Made by a program: the position numbers and the translations under genes. Positions 42,162 through 54,227 of a stretch of DNA of 64,000 bases are shown one piece after another (the first letter of the stretch is position 1; each line of letters opens with the position of its first letter). Origin of the DNA: Zymoseptoria tritici IPO323 (taxonomy: Eukaryota > Ascomycota > Dothideomycetes > Mycosphaerellales > Mycosphaerellaceae). The notes below the pieces were generated by a model that saw only the letters and a program-made list of their open reading frames with translations, made no database searches and was not told the origin of the DNA. The stretch lies in the NCBI RefSeq assembly GCF_000219625.1, contig NC_018217.1:806001-870000 (forward strand), written 5' to 3'.

Positions 42162-43636
42162 CAAGTTGGTGAAAAGCTGCCCAGACGCATGAAGCCAATA
42201 CTAGGCGGTTCGGATTCGGCGCCATCTGGATCCTCACGCTCCAGTCGTTCTATATGCTGCAGACCTGCGAGATACTTGGACGACACGTCTGCGAATTCGG
42301 GAAACCCATCGAGGGCGATCCCATTGAGCTCAGCTGCCTCTTTTGGATGGCCTTGTAGACGCAATTCGTGGATAGCCCTTGCTATTGTGCGAATCATCGC
42401 TACTCGGAATCTGAACTTTGCCTGAACACTACGCTGCCCGCCAATGACACTGGGAAAGAGTTCTTTGTGGTGTCTGAAGCATTGGTATATCGGCAGCGGC
42501 CGACGACCTTTCGGATGCCATAGCTGAAGCTCCGCTTGAACGTAGTCTCTGTAGAATGCGAGCTGAACTTTGGTCGGATTCAGAGTATGCTTTGACAGGT
42601 TGTGGAGCTGGTTGAATTTCTCGACATCGATCCCTGCGCGCAGTCTTCCGCCAGCTTTGATGGCCTTGGTGACAAGCTGGTAGGTGGCTCTGAGAGGCGT
42701 GAAGTACAAGTGAGACTCGCGGTCGGCGGACAACTTGAGCTCGCAAGCTCGGATGTACACGTCGATGGCGGCGTTCAGGCTTTCGTCGGAATGCCGCAGG
42801 CCGTTGACTGACTTGAAGAGATCGCGTGGGTTTCCGTTGAGCTTGTAAGACACGATGGCCTCGAGAACGTGACTCCGCCAAGCATATCTGACAAGTCGCT
42901 GCTCAGGCGACATGGCCCCGACTGGCTCGATCCCAGGACCGGGTGTCATGACAAGGTCCAGAGCAATCCAATGCCAGAGATTCTCTTCTCGTCCCTCGAG
43001 CAAGATGAATTTTGAGACTTCCTTTGCGAAAACTCCATTCTGAGAGTTCCAGAACTGGTCCGTCTCGTAGGCTTTGCTATCCAGCAGCCAGCGGAGCGCT
43101 CGACGTCCAGGCTCGGTCGACTCGATATACCTCTGCTTCTCATCGGCTGACAGTCCATGCAGAACTTGTTGTACGGCTTCAAGACACAACTCTGCTATTC
43201 GTACAGAAGCTGCGCCCTTTTCTTGATACCGTTCCAGAAGTCCTATCGGATCCTTGGAGGAGGATTTTGCAAGTTCCACTTTGGCCGTGTCGTAGTCGAG
43301 AACATTCTCACGGCCACGCCTCGCCAGTAAGGGATTCGTGAGAAGCTTGACTAGGTGATCATCTGCGGACGCAGCGGCAGACCGCACGCGGTGAATGCGA
43401 ACGGGAGCCCTTGCCCCCTCCTTCACTCCTTTGGTGGCCGACTTTGTCTCTTCTTCGGCACCAGTCGGATGAATCTCATCGAGATGCTTTCGGAACGAAC
43501 TCGTCAGGGTGTTCAACAGTATATTGCTTTCCCGAGCAGTCAATGGAAGCTGTGGGTGGAGCTTTGAAGCCAGCGACTTCAAGCCTTGCACCACGCCTGA
43601 AGACCTCATCCTGGTCCGGGTGTGGCGTGCGAACAT
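42158..43636 (-). CDS. conserved protein of unknown function, probably mitochondrial
   Basis: 492 codons in one exon. The N-terminus (MFARHTRTRMRSSGVV) is rich in Arg, Ser and hydrophobic residues without acids, like a mitochondrial presequence. The rest is helical in composition with no repeat or catalytic motif that I recognise; its length and clean frame support a real gene. The last sense codon is the TGG at 42161-42163 and the stop lies in the MITE end, so the native C-terminus may have been longer. It is divergent from DEF1, with 506 bp between the starts. Possibilities include a mitochondrial expression factor, but this is a guess. Confidence 0.75.
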   Translation of the reverse strand: MFARHTRTRMRSSGVVQGLKSLASKLHPQLPLTARESNILLNTLTSSFRKHLDEIHPTGAEEETKSATKGVKEGARAPVRIHRVRSAAASADDHLVKLLTNPLLARRGRENVLDYDTAKVELAKSSSKDPIGLLERYQEKGAASVRIAELCLEAVQQVLHGLSADEKQRYIESTEPGRRALRWLLDSKAYETDQFWNSQNGVFAKEVSKFILLEGREENLWHWIALDLVMTPGPGIEPVGAMSPEQRLVRYAWRSHVLEAIVSYKLNGNPRDLFKSVNGLRHSDESLNAAIDVYIRACELKLSADRESHLYFTPLRATYQLVTKAIKAGGRLRAGIDVEKFNQLHNLSKHTLNPTKVQLAFYRDYVQAELQLWHPKGRRPLPIYQCFRHHKELFPSVIGGQRSVQAKFRFRVAMIRTIARAIHELRLQGHPKEAAELNGIALDGFPEFADVSSKYLAGLQHIERLEREDPDGAESEPPSIGFMRLGSFSPTW

Positions 43637-44142
43637 GGTCTGGCAGGAAGCATGCGCATGCTGAAGCTTTCATGTGACTCCATCAATGCGCGAGTTCCAG
43701 TCTAGGCGGCCATGGTGGGAGCGAGTAAGGTTGAATAGTGGGAAAGAGCGAGTGAATGATTGTGTGGAGGAGACGGTGAAGACGGCGGCTTCCTACTTTG
43801 AGTTCTGTAGCGCGCGGAACGGGCCGCGCCTTCCTCTCAGCTGCGCCTGCAGACCTGCATGCAACACTTCCAGTGCTGTTTCCTTCAGAACAATTCATCC
43901 ATCACCGCCCTCGGTCGCATCACCACCACTCCCACTCCGTCGCGGAGACAATTCATTCTGCGTTGTGGCCTTCACTTTCAATCCATCGAAGGAGTCCTCA
44001 GGTATCCGTCAGCGAGTCTTGCTTGCTCCCGAGCCAGCTTGCTTGCTTCCCTTCCGCTTGCAGCAGTACGCGCACTGTTGCCATCAGATTTCGCGTCGCA
44101 CTTACAGCACACCACCCAGAACACCACAATCACACACACACA

Positions 44143-47100
44143 ATGTCGGAAGCCGACGTCAGATCTCCACCTTCGCGGGGCAGGAGCTCAGCTCGTGGAG
44201 GCAGAGGTGGCTTTGGTCGCGGCGGTCCTCGCGGAGGCAGAAACCAAGCCAATGGCACAGCAAACGACAATGCCACACTCGAGGAAGAGTCACTGGAAGA
44301 GCAGGGCGCACTCGGTGAGATGAAGAAGAAGTACTTTGTCGAGCTCGGCATGCTCAAGGATATGTTCCCCACCTGGACCGACACCGATCTTGTCTTTGCA
44401 TTGGAAGAAGCCGACGGCGACCTCCCCTCATGCGTCGACAAGATTACTCAAGGTCAAGTGTCGCAATTTGCCGAAGTCAAGAAGAGCAAGGATCGTGCAC
44501 GCTCCAAAGCGAAGGAAGATTCCACCATTGCAGGAGCCACCGATAAGCCTGGATTTGCTCCTCGCGGCCGAGGTGGTCGAGGTGGCCTTGATGGCACTCG
44601 TGGTGGACGTGGTCGAGGTGTCGAGCGAGGCAGAGGAGGACAGCGCGGCGGCCGAGGCGGTCACGCGACCACGAATGGAACAGAAGCTCCTGGTGCTACC
44701 TCAATCCCTACGACTGAATCTTCTGCGTGGGACACTCCTGCAGCCACTACCGAAGTCACCAATAATTCCTGGGATGACTCCAACGCAGATGTGTCCAAGG
44801 ATGCTGCTGATCCAAACCAGAGTGGATGGGGCAATGTCGGCACTGCGGATACCACACCAGCAGCTGTCGAGGAGGAGAAGAAGAGCAGCTTGATACCAGA
44901 GGGCGTGAAGAAGAGCTGGGCGAGCATGTTTGCCAAGCCGAAGACTGCGCCAGCTCCTGCGGTTCCGAAGCAGGTCTCGACCAAGCAGCCAGAACCTGCA
45001 CCTGCACCACTGCCAGCTGCGCCTGTTGAGGAACCAAAGGAGGAACCAGCACCGGTCCCATCAGTCGAAGAGCCACAGGATGTGCCAGTCTCAGAGACCC
45101 CTGCAGACCGTCCGGCTACCGCAGAGACGGATATGTTGACTCCATCTCAGGATCCATTGACCGAGGCAAATGTCGAGCATCTCCCGGACGAATCTAACCC
45201 TCCAGCCACGCAGACAGTCGCCAGCACCGCCGGATCGATCGACCCACGCAACCTCACTCCTCTTCCTCAGCAAGCTCCGATTGGTCGTCCGCCGCTGGGA
45301 GGATTTGCGACGAGCGCCAACAACCGTCTTGCAGGCGCAGGTGGTGCTCGCAGTGCCAGCTTCCAGCGCAGAGTATTGGAACAGCAAGAGGCGGTCGTTA
45401 TGCCAGGACACAATGCCGTTGATCGTGCCGCAGTACAGTTTGGTAGCATGGGGTTGAACGGCGAGCCCGGTCTCGATGTTGATGAGGAGCGTGAAGAGCC
45501 AGAGACTCGCCATGCGCCACAACACTCGCCACCATCGCAGCCACGCACTTCGCTTCCTCCAGTGCCGCGACAGGCTTCCGGCGCACAAGATTTGCCAGAG
45601 GCGGTTCCCACACCCAAGCAGGCACCTGGACTTCCACCAGCGTCCGCTCAGAACCAGCAACAGATTCAGGACCCGTCGCTGGCTCAGAACATTCCACAAG
45701 ATCAGCAAATGAACCAGGCTTACAACCAATACGGCCGATATGGACAACAGGGCATGCAGCAAGAGGCTCAGCAGCAGAAGCAGTACGACCCGTTTGGCCA
45801 CCAGGCACAACACAGCTTCGATCAGTATGCTGGACACCAGCAACAGCAGCAGTCTCAGTCACAATTCGGAGGCCTGTCATCTGCACCCAGCGATTACTCC
45901 CAGTACTACACCGCGGATCCGCAACAGTCCAGGAACGCCTACAACCAGTACTACGGAAGCTCCTACGGACAGCAGCAGCAGCAGCATGATCTGCGCAGCC
46001 AGCAGCAGGGCCAGCAGGATCCCACCATCGGGCAACAGCGCTCCACCAGCGGCTTCGGTGCGGGTCAGAACGACTCCACCCTCGCCGCCCAGTCGCAACA
46101 ACAGGTCAGTATTTCTCATTACAATGATTTGACAAAGCTCTACGATTCTGCCGAGAATGAAGTGGACCGAGATGGTATTTTGCAAGCGATGCACGCTGCA
46201 CAGAAGCAGATGCAGTCTCGTGCAAGCTCTATTCACGATGCCTACCAGTCTGAGGGACATCATCGCCAGCCATCCTCATCTGAGCAGCAAAACATGCGTT
46301 TCATCTCGTCGAATACTTCTGACACTCAACAGGCATCTCGCTTCAACGAAGCCCCAAGCTCTGGTCACAATACCCCCAACCCCACGATGGCGAACCCACA
46401 GCAGCAGCACTCGATGCACCAAGCTCAAAGCCACCAGCAACAGCCACAGGGAGCCTACCCTCCCGGTGCCAGCGCGGCCTTCCCGTACGGACATCCGTAC
46501 TACAACAGTCCATACCAGCAAGCGTACGCTAATCAGTTTGGCGGATATAGCCATGCTGGTTATGGTGGCGCGAGTGGATATCCCACGCAACAACAACAGA
46601 AGCAGCAAGGTGCTGTCGGAGCTGGAGCTATGTACGGTGCTCCACAAGGCTATGGTCAGCAGCAATCATCCTACGGTCAGCAGCAGTCCGCATACGCCCA
46701 GCAGCAGTCATCCTACGACCCGCAACACTCGGCCTCTCCCGCCAACACTCACGCATTCGCCCAAAACCAGCAAGCTTCTATGCGCAGCGCTTCGGGCATG
46801 GGCGGCTCCGGTCTGGGCGGTCTTGATGACTACGGCCGCCAGTCCGCGCAACCATCTTCTCACCAGCAGAGCCATTTCGGCGGCATGAACGATCCTTTCG
46901 CGCGCACCTCCTCAGGCTTTGGCACACAAGGCGCGTATGGTCAGCAGCAGCAGGGTGGAGATGATTCCCTGAAAGCCTTTGTCGACCCATCCACGGCTGC
47001 TAAGAGCGGTCCATCTCCTCAACCTGGCCGTCCCGGCTCCGCCGCTAACAGTGCTGCCGGTAATGTCCAGGCTGGAAGCGGACTGCCGCCACCGCAGAGC

Positions 47101-47319
47101 CAGCACTCTGCTTTCGGAGGCGGATATCCCGGATTCCCGGGTCAGAGCCAGTATGGTGGATTGGGAGGACTTGGTTCCCATGGCCAGCAGCAAGGTCAGC
47201 AGGGGCAGCAGGCGCAGCAGAGCGCGTATGGCAGCTATGGCGCCGGTGGATTCAGCCAGGCCTATGGCGGATATGGAGGCTCCCGAGGTGGATGGGGACA
47301 GCAGTACGGTGGACACTAG
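44143..47319 (+). CDS. DEF1: RNA polymerase II degradation factor Def1 homologue
   Basis: 1058 aa from MSEADVRSPP. An RGG-rich head is followed by a CUE ubiquitin-binding domain at about residues 62-104 (FVELGMLKDMFPTWTDTDL), a second RGG block, a Glu/Pro/Ala-rich linker and a very long Gln-rich C-terminus with YGQQQ repeats. This order is that of yeast Def1, which recruits elongin-cullin to ubiquitylate Rpb1 stalled at DNA damage. The frame is open 345 nt further upstream, but that part has an unlikely composition and is not preceded by a leader, so I start at the ATG after the CA-rich leader (44130-44142). No intron was needed, although a GTCAGT at 46104 could be a donor. Confidence 0.85.
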   Translation: MSEADVRSPPSRGRSSARGGRGGFGRGGPRGGRNQANGTANDNATLEEESLEEQGALGEMKKKYFVELGMLKDMFPTWTDTDLVFALEEADGDLPSCVDKITQGQVSQFAEVKKSKDRARSKAKEDSTIAGATDKPGFAPRGRGGRGGLDGTRGGRGRGVERGRGGQRGGRGGHATTNGTEAPGATSIPTTESSAWDTPAATTEVTNNSWDDSNADVSKDAADPNQSGWGNVGTADTTPAAVEEEKKSSLIPEGVKKSWASMFAKPKTAPAPAVPKQVSTKQPEPAPAPLPAAPVEEPKEEPAPVPSVEEPQDVPVSETPADRPATAETDMLTPSQDPLTEANVEHLPDESNPPATQTVASTAGSIDPRNLTPLPQQAPIGRPPLGGFATSANNRLAGAGGARSASFQRRVLEQQEAVVMPGHNAVDRAAVQFGSMGLNGEPGLDVDEEREEPETRHAPQHSPPSQPRTSLPPVPRQASGAQDLPEAVPTPKQAPGLPPASAQNQQQIQDPSLAQNIPQDQQMNQAYNQYGRYGQQGMQQEAQQQKQYDPFGHQAQHSFDQYAGHQQQQQSQSQFGGLSSAPSDYSQYYTADPQQSRNAYNQYYGSSYGQQQQQHDLRSQQQGQQDPTIGQQRSTSGFGAGQNDSTLAAQSQQQVSISHYNDLTKLYDSAENEVDRDGILQAMHAAQKQMQSRASSIHDAYQSEGHHRQPSSSEQQNMRFISSNTSDTQQASRFNEAPSSGHNTPNPTMANPQQQHSMHQAQSHQQQPQGAYPPGASAAFPYGHPYYNSPYQQAYANQFGGYSHAGYGGASGYPTQQQQKQQGAVGAGAMYGAPQGYGQQQSSYGQQQSAYAQQQSSYDPQHSASPANTHAFAQNQQASMRSASGMGGSGLGGLDDYGRQSAQPSSHQQSHFGGMNDPFARTSSGFGTQGAYGQQQQGGDDSLKAFVDPSTAAKSGPSPQPGRPGSAANSAAGNVQAGSGLPPPQSQHSAFGGGYPGFPGQSQYGGLGGLGSHGQQQGQQGQQAQQSAYGSYGAGGFSQAYGGYGGSRGGWGQQYGGH

Positions 47320-47734
47320 ATGTCACGCCGGTATGGACGAGGATGAAGTCGGACGAAGACTCCATGTATGAGATTCCGGGTTGGGATGGATTATTGAGCT
47401 CTACTCTGGTAAACAGGAGTTTTGGTTCTAATGGTAGGCATAAGGGACTCTTCGGGAATGAAAGCAGACGGATGGATGGTCAGTGCTGTCTCTGTCTGCG
47501 ATAAAGACTGGGATGTGGACTTGTACTATGAAGAAAGAACGATTCTTGTGTGAAAATTGCCTCTCTCGCGTGTATGATGAACATACTGTGCCTTCGCTCC
47601 TCTTCGCTTTCTGCACGAACCATGTCTCTTGCATGTCTCTTGCATGATATCGCACCGGACCTGTGTCCGTCGCCAAGCAATTCGGGGTCTAGCCAGCTGG
47701 CGGCTGAGACAAGGAGGTCGCGTCTTCCGATTGA

Positions 47735-48704
<970 letters not shown>

Positions 48705-48759
48705 GAGGGCGAGCGGGGAGTGGATGGCATTTGACAGGACATGGCATGGCGTGGGGAGC

Positions 48760-49290
48760 TTCTTGGTAGATATGAGCTGGATTGCAAGACGTGCTGCTGC
48801 GCAGTAACGTGGTAACTGCACCCCGATCTCCATCCAGTCCCCTTTCGCGTGCGCGGTATCCAGTTCTTTGCGTGAAGGCGAAGCAAGGCACTGCATTGTG
48901 TAGTTGGATCCAGAAAGTAGTGCTCCACCCATGGCATTGACAGCTATGGAAATGATAAGGCGCTGCTCCCGCACCGCTGAGCAGTCACCTTTGAACAATG
49001 TTACCAGCCCGCCGTCTTGGTCCGGATGGACCCGCCACAAATATGTAGCGCCGGCCAAGGCTCAAGAGCAGGACTGGCCAGGCGGCAACTGCCCAAAGGG
49101 CGAGACCAAACGTGTAGCCCTGGAATCTGCAGGCCCATTTGCCGTTCCTGGCGCGTATGCGCGAAGAGTCGTAAGGCAGGTCGCCGAGGTCGTTCACGAA
49201 GCTGTTGGGTGAGTCTTGTGAAGTCAGCCACTGGATGATAGATCGATGTCTTTTGGGACTCTGAGCAGAAGCCATGTCCGAGAGCGACAA
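48760..49290 (-). pseudogene. fragment of a DUF6536-type membrane protein
   Basis: Two minus-strand frames cover the N-terminal domain of this fungal family. The first (from 49290) has a transmembrane helix (GLALWAVAAWPVLLLSLG). Near 49080 the frame shifts and continues with DGGLVTLFKGDCSAV, a helix ending LLSGSNYTMQCLASPSRKE and AHAKGDWMEIGV, which match the domain's conserved core. It then ends, although full-length members are several times longer. A frameshift and a missing C-terminus indicate a relic. It lies tail to tail with DPM1. Confidence 0.65.
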
Positions 49291-49687
49291 GCACGGTCAG
49301 GGTAGGGAGAACAGAACGCAGGCAGCCAAGATGAATAGGAGTGATGGGCATCACGGATGCTCCCCAGCACAGCAAGGCTGAGGCCTCGATATGACTGCAT
49401 CTCTGTCGAGGACATAGAGTATTGAATGTTCTATCAAGCGAGGTCTTGTGGTATCGCTCGACTCTGATGTAGTGGCTCTTATTGGATGTTTCGTAGCGAG
49501 AGGGCCAAGGCGGCATGGACGTATGCAGTCAGCCTGCACTAGATGCGTCAGCTGCCACTCGTATTGACGGAAGAAGGCTTGATCGGTAGAGCGCATCGCT
49601 TAGAACTAAGCGAGAGGCACACACGCGAGACCTACGTGGCTCACCTTGGATCTCGCGGATTGAAGATTGAATTCAACATCACGTGTA

Positions 49688-50441
49688 TCATTGCTTCGCC
49701 AATCTCTCCTCCACCAACCTGTTCACCATCTTCTCCAACACCTTCCCTCCTCCCTCTCCCGCACCCTCAAAGTACGCCGCCACGCTCTTCTCCACATACT
49801 TGCCCACCATATCCACCTCCACATTGACTCCCTCTCCCACGCCCTTCCCTCCCATCACTACCTTCCCCTGCGTATACGCAATCAACATCACCTCCCACCA
49901 CCCCTCTTCTCCATCCTCCACCGCCGTGACCGTTAAACTCGCGCCATCCAACGTGACATATCCTTTCTCCACCACATATCTTAGCACGCTCTTATCCCGC
50001 GGTGACAAGCGGTATGTGACTGCGTTCCCATCCTCCCTCTTGTCTGCGATCGTCGCAACGGTGTCGACGTGGCCTTGTACAAAGTGTCCGCCCATTCGGG
50101 TGGAGCTGCTGACTGCTCGTTCGAGGTTCACGCCCGACCCGACTTTGAGGTCGCCGAGATTTGTTCGTCGTAATGTCTCTGGGCTTACACCAACTTTGAA
50201 GCTGTCCTTGTCGAATTCGGTGACTGTGAGGCATGTTCCGTTTATGCTGATGCTGTCGCCGAGATGGCAGTCGTCTAGGATTTCGGAGGCGGAGGAGATT
50301 GTAAGAGAGGTGCCGGAGCCGCCGGAGGAGGACTCGTCGTGTGAGATGAGGGAGGAGACATCTTCGTGGTGGTCAGCAGAGTTGGGAGACCCGAGGGCAG
50401 AGAGACGTACTGCCTATTACTTCTACTATGCCGGTGAACAT
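49688..50441 (-). CDS. RIB5: riboflavin synthase
   Basis: Exon 1 (50441-50411, MFTGIVEVIG) and exon 2 (50361-49688) flank a 49-nt intron (GTACGT donor, GCTGAC branch) and give 234 aa. There are two lumazine-binding repeats: the first with CHLGDSISINGTCLTV and FKVGVSPETLRRTNL, the second with GHFVQGHVDTVA and KGYVTLDGASLTV. The enzyme converts two 6,7-dimethyl-8-ribityllumazine molecules to riboflavin, the last step of vitamin B2 synthesis, as a homotrimer in the cytosol. It is divergent from the CoA-transferase gene with 255 bp between the starts. Confidence 0.95.
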
Positions 50442-50696
50442 GTTGGGCGATGTGGTATATTGCAGAGTGGCAGATCGGTTTTGTCGGAGAAGCCGCAATA
50501 TGAGTTGAATTGATGATGGTGTCATCAATGCTTGAAGCTTCACATGCGTCGGGTCCATGAAATGTTAGCCGATCTCGGATCAATGGTTTAGCCGGGCCGA
50601 GGCCGAAGGAGCCGGAGACGACTACACTTCATGCCATTTGATGTACAACGTCCCGGTCCTTTCTGACATAGATATACAAGTTGCTTGTTTGATCAA

Positions 50697-52334
50697 ATGT
50701 ATTTTCAACGGTCTTTACGGCTGATCCGGCAGAATTGTGCTTTCAATCCCTCACCGACATCGTTCTTACAGCGAAGATGTCTAGCAACTCCTGCTGGGGA
50801 TGCTTCCAAATTGCCATTGGCGGGTCTGAAGGTGCTTGATATGACTAGAGTATTGGCTGGAGTAAGTACTGTTGAGGTACGAGCGAAGTGTAGACCTTGG
50901 TGCTGACACTCGTACCAGCCGTACTGCACACAAATACTGGGAGATCTTGGGTATGAATGAATGCAATAACGAGAACCAGATCGCGAAGCCTGACAAACCT
51001 CAGAGCAGACATCATCAAGATCGAGCATCCGACTCGCGGAGATGATACACGAGCATGGGGACCTCCGTATGCTTCATATACCGAGCAAAGCGGGAAGCAA
51101 GGCCAAGGCGAAAGTGCCTACTTCCTCGCTGTATGCGTGCAAGTTCTCTTGTAGCACGATCACAACTCATACCATTCTCAGGTCAATCGCAACAAGAAAT
51201 CTCTTGGCCTCTCCTTCCAATCTCCTTCCGGCGTCGCAATACTCCACAAGCTCGTCGAGAACGTCGACATTGTCGTGGAGAACTACCTGCCCGGCGCCCT
51301 GGCCAAATACAAGATGGACTACGCCACGCTATCGAAGATCAATCCGCAACTCATCTACGCCAGTATCACAGGCTACGGCCAAACAGGTCCGAACGCGAAG
51401 CGAGCGGGCTACGATGTTATGGTGGAAGCGTGCGTCTTCTTCCCACTCAAGCCATCTCAATGCGCTGTTTCCAGGCGACTCGGCTGATTCTAATGCATGC
51501 GACAGAGAAATGGGCCTAATGCACATAACCGGCCACCGCGACGGTCCACCTGCCAAAGTCGGCGTAGCAGTAACCGATCTGACAACAGGGCTCTACACCT
51601 CCAACAGCATCATGGCCGCACTCATCGCCCGTTCCCGTCCCGGTGGTCGTGGTCAACATCTCGACGTATCCCTTGCCGACTGCCAAATTGCCACTCTGGC
51701 CAACATTGCTTCCTCCTGTCTCATCTCCGGCAAGCCCGACACGGGACGGTGGGGAACTGCTCATCCGAGTATCGTGCCCTACAAGGGATTTCCTACCTCG
51801 GATGGAGATATCATGCTGGGTGGCGGGAATGATCGGCTTTTTGGCGTGTTGTGTGAACGCTTGGGCAAGTCAGAGTGGGCGAAGGATGAAAAGTATAAGA
51901 CGAACGCGGACCGAGTAGCGAGGAGGGAGGAATTGGAGGAGCTGATCAGTGAAGTGACGAGGACGAAGACGACGAAAGAGTGGTTAGAAGTGATGGAGGG
52001 GAGCGGAATGCCGTATGCGCCGATTAATGATGTCAAGACGACGTTGGAGGATGAGCATGGTAAGTCAAAGCTCTCACCAGCACCTCCACGATGAGGAAGC
52101 GCAACGCTGATTCGGTCTGCAGTCACGGCCCGCAACATGGTCACCTCCGTCGACCACCCGTCCTGCGGTCCGATGAAACTCGTCAGTCCACCCGTCAAAT
52201 TCTCCGAGACAAATCCTACGATCCGCTCGCCGCCTCCGACATTGGGTCAGCATACCGATGAGATCCTGATGGAGGTGCTTGGTATGGAGAAGGGCGAGGT
52301 GGAGAGGTTGAGAGAGGATGGAGTTGTTGCCTAG
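50697..52334 (+). CDS. class III CoA-transferase, SUGCT-like, mitochondrial
   Basis: Six exons (50697-50861, 50919-50950, 51004-51130, 51182-51429, 51506-52059, 52123-52334) give exactly 446 codons, 445 aa. The N-terminus ([12 protein letters not shown]... RRCLATP) is a likely mitochondrial presequence. CaiB/BaiF family blocks follow in order: [66 protein letters not shown] and [12 protein letters not shown]. The closest described group is human SUGCT, which moves CoA from succinyl-CoA to glutarate or hydroxymethylglutarate; the exact acceptor is not readable. The start is the first ATG; none occurs upstream in frame. Confidence 0.9.
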
Positions 52335-52502
52335 AGGTGAGATGTTGTGGAACTGAAAACGGCTGAACGGAAAAGATGAAATGAAGTGTGCCAGACGAAA
52401 CAGTACTGGCAATTCTCGTAAAGATCCACCGGCAGCCACTGCCCTGCGACCGTCCACCCAAGAGCTACCGCCACAGTCGAATCCAATCCCTCACACCCTC
52501 CT

Positions 52503-52998
52503 CTACTTCATCTGACATTTATCTCTCTGGCACTTGCCTTGGCAGCAGTCGTAGTCGATAAGGCAATACTCTACCCCATTTCCCAAGCATTCTCCATTTT
52601 CTTATCGCAAGTTTCAAACGGGACTCATTACTTACATTCATCTCTGGCACAATACTCACAAATGCCAGTGCTGTAATCTTCCTGCATAGCACTTCTGGCC
52701 ACGCGGGCACCAGCCGCCATAAAGGTTGCAGGGAGCTGCGCATGAGATGAGCGGAAGCCGTCGTCATCGTGTGTAGGTGGAGATACGTACTGTGGCACCT
52801 GAATCGCCCGCGGTCCGGAGTGCAGTCCAAGCCTCCGCAGCACGGATGTAGTAGATCGCAGTACGCTGGCGGATGGGTTCGATCGATTTGAGAGCTTTGC
52901 GAGGAGGACCATGGCGGCGCACCTCTTCGTCCGAGACAGCCAGTAATAGGGCGGATGGCGAGCGCCAGGACGAAGACGATTTGGGGAGTAAACTTCAA
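52503..52998 (-). CDS. secreted cysteine-rich protein with knottin-like spacing, exon structure unresolved
   Basis: Exon 1 (52998-52791) codes a signal peptide (FTPQIVFVLALAIRPITG) and a Cys block of spacing C-x5-CC-x4-C-x8-C. A 55-nt intron (GTACGT donor) leads to an exon from 52735 with C-x6-C-x5-C (PCNLYGGWCPRGQKC). Further on, in another frame, come GICEYCARDEC, and near the end C-x7-C-x5-CC-x3-C-x4-C before a TAG at 52503. Cys pairs of this kind fit the inhibitor-cystine-knot pattern. I could not find splice sites that connect the last two blocks, so there is either a missed intron or a frameshift. Function unknown; secreted effector or antimicrobial roles are guesses. Confidence 0.55.
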
Positions 52999-54227
52999 GT
53001 TTTCCTTTCCACGGGATGAGGCGATGAACGAGCGAGCCGTACGACGCAGACTTGAATCGTCGCTGTTTAGATGGATCGTGACAGTGGGATGGAGTACGGC
53101 GATGATTCCGGCAACGCAGGGCTAGAGAAGCGGGGTCGAATGGGCGAAGACTTGCCGTGCGGCATCGTGGACTGGGATGGAATATGCCTTCCCTGATTAC
53201 ACGGACCAGGGGAGGAATTCACTCGTTAACAACATGCCACATCTCATCGTCAACACTCTCGACTCCAGCGCCGCGACGGGAGGAGCTCTGGGTGGTGTTC
53301 GCAAGACATGCCGGGAGAGAGAGGAAGACAGAGAGATCGAGAGCAATCAGAATTACTCTCAACGGGCGCTGGGAGCTCGACAGTGGAGTCCGCGATACTG
53401 CGCGAGATTGGTCGCGGGAAAATGGAGAGTCTTCTAGGAGAGAGCCAAGATGTTATTCTTTCAAAGGTGGTGGAGCCGCCTTCGTTTTGTTGTCACTGCC
53501 TTTCGAACCACCCCCTCAAGCAACAAGCGACTTAAGCTCCTGGGTTCACCCAGGATATGTGGTGCACATCCCGATCGAAGTCTATATTTCGTAAACGGAA
53601 AAGCAAAGATCAAACTCAGCCTGCCAGCGCAGTCGACGATCATTCCAATCATTGCGATCATCTCGGAGTCACAATGATGGAAGTATCGTCAGTATCGTCA
53701 AGCCCTACTCGCCACACGTGAGCAAGAAGAAAGATCAGCATACCCATCCAGTCTACCGAACCATCCTCAGCCTCAGAGTTATATTGATGTGCTTGATGCG
53801 TCAAAGCCCGATATGAGCGTGGTATCCTGCTCGCAAACCCACAGAGTGGTCCGCAACATCTGAGCGGGACCCGTGTCTCATTCTGCTTAGGGAGTGTAGG
53901 TAACGCTTCGTCCGGCGTCGTGAGAGATGCTGTATGGCTGTTTGCTGCGGAAAGGAGATACAGATCCTTGCATTTTTCGTGCCATGCGCTGCGTGAGTTT
54001 CTCCTGGAGGCGGAAGTCGAGCTTGAGGCACGGCGAGGGCTGGGGTCAGTCCTCTGCTGAGGGAAAGTGGGCCACCTTTGGCCGGACCAGGCGCAGAGAG
54101 GAGTGACGTCGCGGTAAAGAGCAGCAGTATGTTTCCGGAGGTCGAATATGCCCCGGAGCCGTCTCGAAGGACCGGGCATTCCGGTCCTTCGAATCTGATC
54201 GATGATGTTCAAACTGCCATACTCCCA
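52999..54227. other. intergenic, no recognised gene
   Basis: Only overlapping frames without motifs on both strands. It contains the promoter of the Cys-rich gene and the 3' region of the BUD13 gene. Confidence 0.45.

Noticed and set aside
43798..44142. N-terminal extension of DEF1
   Set aside because: The frame is open for 115 codons upstream, but the composition (His/Ser-rich, CT-rich DNA) is that of a leader, and the RGG-plus-CUE order begins at 44143.
45091..45843. 250-codon minus-strand frame inside DEF1
   Set aside because: It is the mirror of Gln/Ser-rich coding sequence, with a Leu-rich composition and no motif; such shadows are expected opposite CAG repeats.
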